Below are positions 6,172 to 12,729 of a stretch of 12,729 nucleotides of DNA, piece by piece; positions within the stretch are counted from its first letter, which is position 1, and every line of letters starts with the position of its first letter. Origin of the DNA: Bacteroidales bacterium (GTDB lineage: Bacteria; Bacteroidota; Bacteroidia; Bacteroidales; Muribaculaceae). Location: positions 1 to 12,729 of the forward strand of contig CAAEIL010000251.1 of NCBI GenBank assembly GCA_900755985.1, in the 5' to 3' direction. Both the position numbers and the translations under genes were made by a program. Under the pieces are notes generated by a model. That model ran no database searches and was not told where the DNA came from. It saw only the letters and a program-made list of their open reading frames with translations.

Positions 6172-8022
6172 ATGGCAGAAAATAAAGAAAAACTGTTTGA
6201 CCAGTTTCCCGGCGTAAGCTACGACCAGTGGCGTGCCAAAGTCGAAGCCGACCTCAAAGGTGCCGACTTCAATAAGAAATTGGTCTGGAGAACCAACGAA
6301 GGCTTCAATGTCCAGCCCATCTACCGTGCCGAGGACACAGCTGACCTCAAAACCACCGACTCACTTCCCGGCCAGTTCCCCTATGTCCGCGGCACCCGTG
6401 AGAACAATGACTGGCTTACACGTCAGGACATCATTGCCGACACCGTTGCCGAGGCCAACGTTAAAGCAAAAGACGTCCTCACCAAAGGCGTCACCTCGCT
6501 CGGATTCAAAGTTCCCGATGCCGACGCCGCCACACTCAATACTCTGCTCGACGGCATCGACCTGACCAAAGTCGAAGTCAATCTCAATTGCTGCCCCGGC
6601 AAAGCACTTGACCTGGCCAAAGTTCTCGTTGCCTATCTTAAAGAGCATGACCTCTGCGACAAATTCCACGGCTCGCTCAACTACGATCCCCTAAAACCCG
6701 CCCTGCGTCACGGCGCCAAGTTTAAAAGCGACATGGTGGCTACCGCAAAGGCGATTATCGAATCCGTAGCCGATGTCCCCAATCTGCGCGTCCTCGCCGT
6801 CGACTCGGTTATGCTTTGCGACGCCGGCGCATACATCTATCAGGAACTTGGTTGCGCCATCTCATGGGGCGCCGCTTGGATGACCGCTCTCACCGATGCC
6901 GGACTCACCGCCGATCAGGTTGCCCTCCGCATCAAATTCAACATGGGCACTTCGTCCAACTTCTTCATGGAGCTGGCCAAATTCCGTGCCGCACGCATGC
7001 TTTGGGCCCAGACCGTCAAACAGTACAATCCCGCTTGCGACTGCGCTTGCAAAATGGTTTGCCACGCATCAACATCGCGCTACAATCAGACAATATACGA
7101 CGCACACGTCAACCTGCTGCGCAGCCAGACCGAATCGATGTCCGCAGCTCTGGCAGGTGTAGACTCGATTACAGTCGTTCCGTTCGACACTCCTTACCGC
7201 ACGCCCGACGAATTCTCCGAGCGTATCGCCCGCAACCAGCAGTTCCTCCTCAAAGAAGAAGCCCACATGGACAAAGTTGTCGACCCCGCCGGTGGTTCGT
7301 ACTACGTGGAGACACTTACTGTCGCACTCGCAACCGAAGCCTGGAAGACATTCCTTGACATCGACGCCAAAGGCGGTTTCTTCGCACTGGTCGACAATGG
7401 CGAAATACAGAAAGCCGTCAACGAATCGTGCGAAAAACGCCACACCGATGTTGCCCGCCGCAAAGAAATTTTGCTCGGCACCAACCAGTTCCCAAACGTC
7501 AACGAAATGGCCGCTGACAAAATCGAAAAGACCGCTTGCAAATGCAACTGTCACTGCGGCGAAGGCGAACAGCCCAATCAGGCACTTTCGATGCGCCGCG
7601 CCGCTACCGATTTTGAAGAACTGCGTCTGGCTACCGAAGCAGCATCCAACCGTCCCAAAGTATTCATGCTCACTATCGGTAATCTGGCCATGCGCCTCGC
7701 ACGCGCTCAATTCTCGACCAACTTCTTCGGTTGCGCCGGATACGAAATTATCGACAACCTGGGCTTCGATACCGTTGAACAGGGCATAGACGCCGCTCTC
7801 GAAAAGAAAGCCGATGTCGTCGTTCTGTGCTCGTCCGATGACGAATACGCCACTCTTGCTCCCGAGGCCTTCAAATACCTTAACGGCCGCGCCGAATTTG
7901 TCGTCGCAGGTGCACCCGCCTGCATGGACGAACTCAAAGCCCAGGGCATCAACGACTACGTACATGTCCGCGTCAATGTCCTTGACACACTGCGCGACTT
8001 CAACAAGCGTCTTCTCAAATAA
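6172..8022 (+). CDS. mutA: Methylmalonyl-CoA mutase small (non-catalytic) subunit
   Basis: This 616-aa protein is the small subunit of heterodimeric methylmalonyl-CoA mutase. It pairs with MutB to interconvert succinyl-CoA and (R)-methylmalonyl-CoA in the succinate-propionate pathway. It keeps the mutase TIM-barrel outline: an N-terminal linker, VRGTRENNDWLTRQDI near residue 73, and FNMGTSSNFFMELAKFRAARMLWAQ near 257. It also keeps a C-terminal flavodoxin-like domain. Where MutB has the cobalamin motif DGHDRG, MutA has IGNLAMRLARA without the histidine, as expected for the non-B12-binding subunit. Two cysteine clusters stand out: CDCACKMVC (289-297) and CKCNCHC (456-462). The latter lies in the linker before the C-terminal domain. 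The gene is first in an operon with mutB, 39 bp apart, behind a consensus promoter and a structured leader. The ATG at 6172 gives a normal family N-terminus. Confidence 0.95.
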   Translation: MAENKEKLFDQFPGVSYDQWRAKVEADLKGADFNKKLVWRTNEGFNVQPIYRAEDTADLKTTDSLPGQFPYVRGTRENNDWLTRQDIIADTVAEANVKAKDVLTKGVTSLGFKVPDADAATLNTLLDGIDLTKVEVNLNCCPGKALDLAKVLVAYLKEHDLCDKFHGSLNYDPLKPALRHGAKFKSDMVATAKAIIESVADVPNLRVLAVDSVMLCDAGAYIYQELGCAISWGAAWMTALTDAGLTADQVALRIKFNMGTSSNFFMELAKFRAARMLWAQTVKQYNPACDCACKMVCHASTSRYNQTIYDAHVNLLRSQTESMSAALAGVDSITVVPFDTPYRTPDEFSERIARNQQFLLKEEAHMDKVVDPAGGSYYVETLTVALATEAWKTFLDIDAKGGFFALVDNGEIQKAVNESCEKRHTDVARRKEILLGTNQFPNVNEMAADKIEKTACKCNCHCGEGEQPNQALSMRRAATDFEELRLATEAASNRPKVFMLTIGNLAMRLARAQFSTNFFGCAGYEIIDNLGFDTVEQGIDAALEKKADVVVLCSSDDEYATLAPEAFKYLNGRAEFVVAGAPACMDELKAQGINDYVHVRVNVLDTLRDFNKRLLK

Positions 8023-8061
8023 TATTGTAAACCGTCACAGACACCAATACGAACGAAAATT

Positions 8062-10203
8062 ATGAAACCAGATTTCACAACCATCGATATTACCAAAGAC
8101 GGTTTCGCAGCTACAGCCGCAGCTCCCGCCGCCGGCGAGACCTGGCTCACCCCCGAGCTCATTCCCGTCAAACCCGTATACACCAAAGCCGACCTCGAAG
8201 GTCTTGAACACCTCAATTATGTATCGGGTATTCCTCCATTCCTGCGTGGCCCGTACAGCGCAATGTATCCTCTGCGCCCCTGGACCATCCGCCAGTATGC
8301 CGGCTTCTCGACAGCCGCCGAATCCAACGCCTTCTACCGCCGCAACCTTGCTTCGGGTCAGAAAGGTCTTTCGGTAGCTTTCGACCTTGCCACACACCGT
8401 GGATATGATGCAGACCATCCCCGCGTGGTCGGCGACGTAGGCAAAGCCGGTGTGTCCATTTGCTCGCTCGAGGACATGAAAGTCCTCTTCGAAGGAATTC
8501 CCTTGAACAAAATGTCCGTCTCTATGACCATGAACGGCGCAGTGCTGCCTGTACTCGCATTCTATATCAATGCAGGTCTCGAACAGGGTGCAAAGCTCGA
8601 AGAAATGGCCGGTACCATCCAGAACGACATCCTCAAGGAATTCATGGTGCGCAACACCTACATCTATCCCCCCGAATTCTCGATGCGCATTATTGCCGAC
8701 ATATTCGAGTACACCTCGCAGAACATGCCCAAATTCAACTCCATATCGATTTCGGGCTATCACATGCAGGAAGCCGGTGCAACCTGCGATATCGAGCTGG
8801 CATACACACTCGCCGACGGTCTCGAATACCTCCGCGCAGGTGTCAACGCCGGTATGGATATCGACGCTTTCGCTCCCCGTCTTTCCTTCTTTTGGGCTAT
8901 CGGCATGAACTACTTCATGGAAGTTGCCAAAATGCGTGCCGCACGTATGCTGTGGGCTAAGATCGTCAAGCAGTTCAATCCCAAGAATCCCAAATCGCTG
9001 GCACTGCGCACACACTCGCAGACATCGGGCTGGTCGCTCACCGAGCAGGACCCCTTCAACAACGTAGGCCGTACCTGTATCGAGGCCATGGGCGCAGCTT
9101 TGGGTCACACCCAGTCGCTGCACACCAACGCCCTTGACGAAGCAATCGCCCTGCCCACCGACTTCTCGGCTCGTATTGCCCGTAACACCCAGATTTACAT
9201 CCAGGAAGAGACCATGGTCACCAAGCAGGTCGACCCTTGGGGCGGTTCGTACTACATCGAGGCTCTCACCAACGAAATCGCACACCGCGCATGGGAGCAT
9301 ATCCAGGAAATCGAAAAACTCGGCGGTATGGCCAAGGCTATCGAATCGGGCGTACCCAAAATGCGTATCGAAGAAGCCGCAGCCCGCACACAGGCACGTA
9401 TCGACTCGGGCCGTCAGACCATCGTCGGTGTCAACAAATATCGCCTTGAGCACGAAGACCCCATCGACATCCTCGAAATCGACAACACCGAGGTGCGTAA
9501 AGAGCAGATCGAACGTCTCAACGACGTCCGAGCTCACCGCGACGAAGCCAAGGTTCAGGAAGCCCTCAAGGCCATCACCGAATGTGTACGCACCAAGAAA
9601 GGCAATCTCCTTGACCTCGCTGTAAAGGCTGCCGGTCTACGCGCCACTCTTGGCGAAATCTCAGATGCCTGCGAAGAAGTCGTAGGCCGTTACAAAGCAA
9701 TCATCCGAACAATTTCAGGCGTGTACTCAAACGAAACCAAAAACGACCCCGAGTTCCAGAAAGCTCAGGAAATGTGCGCCGACTTCGCCCTTCGCGAAGG
9801 TCGCCAGCCCCGTATCATGATAGCAAAAATGGGCCAGGACGGTCACGACCGCGGTGCCAAAGTCGTTGCTACCGGCTATGCCGACTGTGGCTTTGACGTT
9901 GACATGGGCCCCTTGTTCCAGACTCCCGCCGAGGCTGCTCGTCAGGCCGTCGAAAACGACGTCCACATCCTTGGCGTTTCGTCTCTGGCTGCAGGTCACA
10001 AGACCCTTATTCCTCAGGTTATCGCTGAACTCAAAAAACTCGGCCGCGAAGACATCCTCGTAACTGCCGGCGGTGTAATCCCCGCCCAGGACTACGACTT
10101 CCTCTACAAGGCCGGCGTTTGCGCCATCTTCGGCCCCGGCACACGTATTCCCGCCTCGGCTATCAAGATGCTCGAAATCCTCAACGCCCAGACCGAAGCC
10201 TGA
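8062..10203 (+). CDS. mutB: Methylmalonyl-CoA mutase large (catalytic, B12-binding) subunit
   Basis: This 713-aa catalytic subunit has the full mutase architecture. An N-terminal TIM barrel binds the CoA ester: YPLRPWTIRQYAGFSTAAESN near residue 71, SVAFDLATHRGYD near 110, and GYHMQEAGAT with His234, which matches the catalytic histidine of the family. The C-terminal cobalamin-binding domain carries KMGQDGHDRG, where His595 is the expected lower axial cobalt ligand. Further B12-site segments are GVSSLAAGHKT and GGVIP with GPGTRIP at the end. The enzyme uses adenosylcobalamin for a radical carbon-skeleton rearrangement, feeding propionate formation or propionyl-CoA use. It is the second gene of the mutAB operon and is followed by a strong terminator. 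No meaB/argK chaperone or epimerase gene lies within the window. All residues inspected are intact. Confidence 0.97.
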   Translation: MKPDFTTIDITKDGFAATAAAPAAGETWLTPELIPVKPVYTKADLEGLEHLNYVSGIPPFLRGPYSAMYPLRPWTIRQYAGFSTAAESNAFYRRNLASGQKGLSVAFDLATHRGYDADHPRVVGDVGKAGVSICSLEDMKVLFEGIPLNKMSVSMTMNGAVLPVLAFYINAGLEQGAKLEEMAGTIQNDILKEFMVRNTYIYPPEFSMRIIADIFEYTSQNMPKFNSISISGYHMQEAGATCDIELAYTLADGLEYLRAGVNAGMDIDAFAPRLSFFWAIGMNYFMEVAKMRAARMLWAKIVKQFNPKNPKSLALRTHSQTSGWSLTEQDPFNNVGRTCIEAMGAALGHTQSLHTNALDEAIALPTDFSARIARNTQIYIQEETMVTKQVDPWGGSYYIEALTNEIAHRAWEHIQEIEKLGGMAKAIESGVPKMRIEEAAARTQARIDSGRQTIVGVNKYRLEHEDPIDILEIDNTEVRKEQIERLNDVRAHRDEAKVQEALKAITECVRTKKGNLLDLAVKAAGLRATLGEISDACEEVVGRYKAIIRTISGVYSNETKNDPEFQKAQEMCADFALREGRQPRIMIAKMGQDGHDRGAKVVATGYADCGFDVDMGPLFQTPAEAARQAVENDVHILGVSSLAAGHKTLIPQVIAELKKLGREDILVTAGGVIPAQDYDFLYKAGVCAIFGPGTRIPASAIKMLEILNAQTEA

Positions 10204-10222
10204 GCCTCAATAGCATAATGTT

Positions 10223-10270
10223 CAATGTACAATGCATGGCTTAGTGTCGTGCATTGTACATTGTATTTTT
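10223..10270 (+). terminator. Strong intrinsic terminator of the mutAB operon
   Basis: CAATGTACAATGCA (10223-10236) and TGCATTGTACATTG (10250-10263) form a perfect 14-bp stem around a 13-nt loop, followed by TATTTTTG. It lies 20 bp after the mutB stop codon. The TACAATG-rich sequence resembles short motifs I associate with Bacteroidales intergenic repeats, so it may have copies elsewhere. Confidence 0.85.
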
Positions 10271-10314
10271 GACAGTATCTGACTTAGTCGGCGCCGCAAG
10301 GATAGTCTGGCCTA

Positions 10315-10356
10315 CTTCAATTGCCGCTATTAATTCTTCAATTGCCGCTATTTATT
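10315..10356. repeat. Two-copy 21-bp tandem repeat upstream of the methyltransferase
   Basis: Units 10315-10335 and 10336-10356 differ at one base out of 21. Each begins CTTCAATTGCCGCTATT and carries one CAATTG palindrome (10318-10323 and 10339-10344). The repeat ends 55 bp before the methyltransferase start codon. The period equals about two DNA helix turns, so bound proteins would sit on the same face. Confidence 0.8.
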
Positions 10357-10411
10357 GTAAAGTTTTGTTACGCTGCCAAAATGTTGTCATAACGCATCTT
10401 ATTCCCAAATC

Positions 10412-11335
10412 ATGTCCCAAACAAAATCGCCCAGAAACCGCACGCTCACGGTATCGGCTGATGAAGCCGACAGCCTGCGCCGCGACATCTCGACACCGTC
10501 CATGTTGTCTTACCGGCCTATGCCCGATGACCTCATTGTCAACGGCGATACCGCCGGCTGCCTCGATTTGCTGCCCGATGCATATTTCGACCTGATTATC
10601 CTTGACCCTCCTTACAATATCAGCAAGGACTTTGGCCGGATTCGTTTCCGCGAAATGTCTGCGGCCGACTATGAAAGATATCTGCTGTCGTGGTTCGATA
10701 CCGTCTGTGACAAACTTGCCCCGCACGGGTCGCTTTACATGCGCGGCGACTGGCGTTGCTCGGCAGCCATGCAGCGTGTTATCGAACGGCGCCTGACAAT
10801 CCTGAACCGCATAACCTGGCAGCGTGAAAAAGGCCGCGGAGCAGCTTCCAACTGGAAAAATTCGGCCGAAGACATTTGGTTTGCCGTAAACAATCCCGCA
10901 CATTATTACTTCGATGTCGACGCCGTCAAACAGCGTCACAGCGTCCGAGCTCCTTATCGTGTCGACGGCCAACCCAAAGACTGGGCAGACTCGCCGCAGG
11001 GGCGCTATCGGCTGACTTATCCTTCAAACTTCTGGAACGACATATCGGTGCCATTCTGGTCCATGCCCGAAAATACCGAACATCCTACACAGAAACCCGA
11101 AAAACTTATTGCCAAGCTCATCCTAGCCTCTTCGGCGCCCGGCGCACGCATTCTCGACCCCTTTATGGGCAGCGGCACCACCGCAGTTGTCGCCCGCAAA
11201 CTCGGACGACACTTCACCGGCATCGAAATCAATCCCGAATATTGTCTGCTTGCCGCCAAGCGGCTGCGCCTTGCCGCCAACTCTCCTGAAATTCAGGGCT
11301 ATGACGGCACCGGGTTCTTCCCCCGTAATCCCTGA
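10412..11335 (+). CDS. Orphan beta-class DNA adenine-N6 methyltransferase
   Basis: This 307-aa SAM-dependent DNA methyltransferase carries motif IV as DPPYNI (65-70), the catalytic signature of adenine-N6 methylation. Motif I, DPFMGSGTT (249-257), forms the SAM site, and IEINPEYCLLAAKRL lies just after it. Motif IV precedes motif I, with a putative target-recognition region between, so it is a beta-class enzyme like those of the HinfI/CcrM group. HPTQKPEKLIAKLI marks the approach to motif I. The first 37 residues look like a non-catalytic extension. No restriction endonuclease gene adjoins it, so within this window it is an orphan and may act in regulation or as a remnant of a restriction-modification system. 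The recognition sequence cannot be read from the protein. A 21-bp tandem repeat lies upstream, and a glycosyltransferase-like gene follows 33 bp downstream, possibly cotranscribed. Confidence 0.92.
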   Translation: MSQTKSPRNRTLTVSADEADSLRRDISTPSMLSYRPMPDDLIVNGDTAGCLDLLPDAYFDLIILDPPYNISKDFGRIRFREMSAADYERYLLSWFDTVCDKLAPHGSLYMRGDWRCSAAMQRVIERRLTILNRITWQREKGRGAASNWKNSAEDIWFAVNNPAHYYFDVDAVKQRHSVRAPYRVDGQPKDWADSPQGRYRLTYPSNFWNDISVPFWSMPENTEHPTQKPEKLIAKLILASSAPGARILDPFMGSGTTAVVARKLGRHFTGIEINPEYCLLAAKRLRLAANSPEIQGYDGTGFFPRNP

Positions 11336-11352
11336 AACCGGAAGATATATTT

Positions 11353-11360
11353 TATATTTG
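11353..11360 (+). promoter_or_regulatory. Possible -7 element just before the glycosyltransferase gene
   Basis: TATATTTG is a perfect TAnnTTTG match ending 8 bp before the ATG at 11369. If used, the mRNA would be almost leaderless. No TTTG lies at -33, so readthrough from the methyltransferase gene is an equally good explanation. Confidence 0.3.
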
Positions 11361-11368
11361 TGTGCAAT

Positions 11369-12187
11369 ATGGATAGTCAATGTGAAATAGAAGTATTAGT
11401 GTCAACAATAGGTGCCGACGGGTTGCAACGGCTTGCCGCCTCTGTTCTACCTCAGGTCCCCGGTGTGCGCTATACTATCGGATGTCAGCAAGGTAACGAT
11501 GATGTACGCACTCTTATGTCGTTGGGCGACAGTCTGTTCGGCGGCCGCAATGACATGAGCCTGCGCATACTGCCCGGACACGGACTCAGCCGCAGCCGTA
11601 ACATGTTGCTTGACGCTGCAGTCGGCGACATCCTTATTTTTGCCGACGATGACATTGACTTCAATGCAGAAGCCTTTAATCGGCTAAGGGATTTTTTTCG
11701 CATGAATCCCGAAGCTGATATCATAAAAACACGTTTGCAACTGTCAGGCCGCTTAATGGGAGGGCCCAAAAGCCGCCGGTTGTCAACACACAGTCTCAGA
11801 GGGGTATATGCGCCATCGTGCAGCCTGCTTGTTCGGCGACAAAGTCTTGGCGGCCTGCACTTTTGCGAAAAATTAGGCCTGGGGACGAATTTGCCTGCCG
11901 GCGAGGATGATGTCTTTATGTGTCAGGCTATCCGGTCGGGACTTGTCGGCTTTTACACCCCAATCCAACTTGTCGTGCACAAAGGCTTGTCGACCAATGA
12001 GAAGAAACAGACTGCGGCAGTGCTTCGTGCCCGAGGCCTTGTGCTGTCGTATGTCAATCCCCGCACATGGCGTCTGCGTGCCGCTTTGCTTGCCCACAGA
12101 CTTTGTCCGGGAAAATGGCGCGAGACATTCAGACTGCTTTCGGATGGCGCCCGAGCGCTTTCAGACATACCGGAACTGCGGCAATAG
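11369..12187 (+). CDS. Family 2 (GT-A fold) glycosyltransferase-like protein
   Basis: This 272-aa protein has features of the GT2 nucleotide-sugar glycosyltransferases. There is an N-terminal beta strand (IEVLVSTIG) and the segment LSRSRNMLLDAAVGDILIFADDDIDF, where the DDD motif near residue 93 would bind the metal and UDP-sugar. A later GEDDVFMCQAI (about 182-192) matches the catalytic acidic pair of the family. The N-terminus is shorter and less canonical than in typical GT2 enzymes, so substrate and product cannot be named. There are no obvious membrane segments. I chose the ATG at 11369 over an in-frame GTG at 11360. The 3' end overlaps the convergent flippase gene by 59 bp. With that neighbour it fits the edge of a polysaccharide or glycoconjugate locus. 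Confidence 0.8.
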   Translation: MDSQCEIEVLVSTIGADGLQRLAASVLPQVPGVRYTIGCQQGNDDVRTLMSLGDSLFGGRNDMSLRILPGHGLSRSRNMLLDAAVGDILIFADDDIDFNAEAFNRLRDFFRMNPEADIIKTRLQLSGRLMGGPKSRRLSTHSLRGVYAPSCSLLVRRQSLGGLHFCEKLGLGTNLPAGEDDVFMCQAIRSGLVGFYTPIQLVVHKGLSTNEKKQTAAVLRARGLVLSYVNPRTWRLRAALLAHRLCPGKWRETFRLLSDGARALSDIPELRQ

Positions 12188-12729
12188 TAGCCAGCAAAGA
12201 TGCCCACCATCCGACGTAAATTTTGAGAAGGAGTGTTGCCGCGACAACGCTGAATATCAGAAGTGTGAGACCTATGATGCGTCGCGGCATGCGCAGCTTG
12301 TATCTCAGTCGGTAAACTGAGCAGACTATGCAGCTGTATATCATATACCATAGGACATACGACACGCCCAGTCCGGCCATTCCTCCCAGGTTCCAGCCTA
12401 TGATATTGAGGGTGAGTCCGATGACGGCGTCGGTGCACTCGGTGAGTATGTATGTCTTGCCGTCACCACGGGCTATGATGACAAAAGCCACAGACCATGA
12501 GAAAGTGCGGAAAACGATGCCAAGAATTGCTATTGACAGGAACGGAAGTACCGGAATGAAACTTTTGTCGTAGAGTATGTTGACAATGAGACCGTCGGCG
12601 GTTATGAAAGCCATGGCTATGGGTAAAAGTATGCACAGGGTAAGAGATATTTCGTGGCATACCATGGCCGAAGTCGAGCGAGCCGAGTGTATGGCTCGGC
12701 CGGCACGGGGGGAATAACCTGCCCAAATC
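12129..12729 (-). CDS. Polysaccharide flippase (Wzx/MATE-like), C-terminal part only
   Basis: The reading frame is open from the right edge of the window to a TGA at 12129-12131, so only the C-terminal 200 residues or so are present and the start lies beyond the window. Several hydrophobic segments follow one another: LTLCILLPIAMAFITADGLI, FLSIAILGIVFRTFSWSVAFVI, AVIGLTLNIIGWNLGG, VLWYMIYSCIVCSVY, IIGLTLLIFSVVAATLLLKI and WASLLATIAAVPVCL. The spacing and the short charged loops (VIIARGDGKTYI, YRLRYKLRMPRR) fit the second half of an oligosaccharide flippase of the MOP superfamily. These move lipid-linked repeat units across the inner membrane. The 3' end overlaps the glycosyltransferase gene on the opposite strand. 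The membrane-protein call is firm; Wzx is the most likely family. Confidence 0.75.
   Translation of the reverse strand, partial: IWAGYSPRAGRAIHSARSTSAMVCHEISLTLCILLPIAMAFITADGLIVNILYDKSFIPVLPFLSIAILGIVFRTFSWSVAFVIIARGDGKTYILTECTDAVIGLTLNIIGWNLGGMAGLGVSYVLWYMIYSCIVCSVYRLRYKLRMPRRIIGLTLLIFSVVAATLLLKIYVGWWASLLATIAAVPVCLKALGRHPKAV

Noticed and set aside
7069..9537. Long open frames antisense to mutA and mutB (up to 500 codons)
   Set aside because: They are shadows of the codon bias in the mutase genes. Their translations are rich in Cys, Gly, Val and His without any domain pattern, and the sense genes are certain.
10412..11335. Complete restriction-modification or phage-defence system around the methyltransferase
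   Set aside because: No endonuclease, helicase or specificity gene lies beside it. The neighbours are the mutase operon and a glycosyltransferase-like gene.
1..12729. CRISPR arrays, tRNA or rRNA genes, insertion sequences
   Set aside because: I found no regularly spaced repeats, cloverleaf-like or rRNA sequence, transposase frame or terminal inverted repeats.

Overview
The window looks like chromosomal DNA from the order Bacteroidales, probably the Muribaculaceae or a close relative. Coding GC is moderate and the intergenic DNA is AT-rich. No Shine-Dalgarno sequences are obvious. Several genes are preceded by the Bacteroidales sigma-ABfr promoter type (TTTG, about 19 nt, TAnnTTTG). The gene set also fits: a Bacteroides-type serine palmitoyltransferase, and methylmalonyl-CoA mutase as separate mutA and mutB genes. 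The family placement is inferred from protein resemblance and was not computed.

Layout, left to right. (1) Positions 1-3064 hold two PLP-enzyme genes on the minus strand: a TrpB2-type tryptophan synthase beta chain and a serine palmitoyltransferase-like alpha-oxoamine synthase. Each has its own terminator-like hairpin. (2) Positions 3065-3678 are a long non-coding stretch. It contains the spt promoter, a structured region that may encode a small RNA, and a perfect 20-bp palindrome overlapping the likely promoter of the next gene. (3) Positions 3679-5234 hold, on the plus strand, a small helix-turn-helix protein and a tandem universal stress protein with an N-terminal extra domain. (4) Positions 5325-5933 hold a YigZ/IMPACT family gene on the minus strand, divergent from the mutase operon. 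(5) Positions 6000-10263 hold a textbook Bacteroidales promoter, a leader of about 135 nt that can form an H-type pseudoknot, then mutA, mutB and a strong terminator. (6) Positions 10315-11335 hold a 21-bp tandem repeat and an orphan beta-class DNA adenine methyltransferase. (7) Positions 11369-12729 hold a family 2 glycosyltransferase-like gene that overlaps, tail to tail, the 3' end of a membrane polysaccharide flippase gene running off the right edge.

How the genes work together. mutA and mutB form the two-subunit B12-dependent mutase that interconverts succinyl-CoA and methylmalonyl-CoA, the route to propionate in gut Bacteroidales. Spt would start sphingolipid synthesis. The glycosyltransferase and flippase suggest the edge of a surface polysaccharide locus. 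The other genes look like independent housekeeping units.

No complete new defence or mobile system is visible. The most interesting signals are in non-coding DNA: the pseudoknot in the mutA leader, the palindromic operator upstream of the helix-turn-helix gene, the phased repeat upstream of the methyltransferase, and the duplicated start site of spt.
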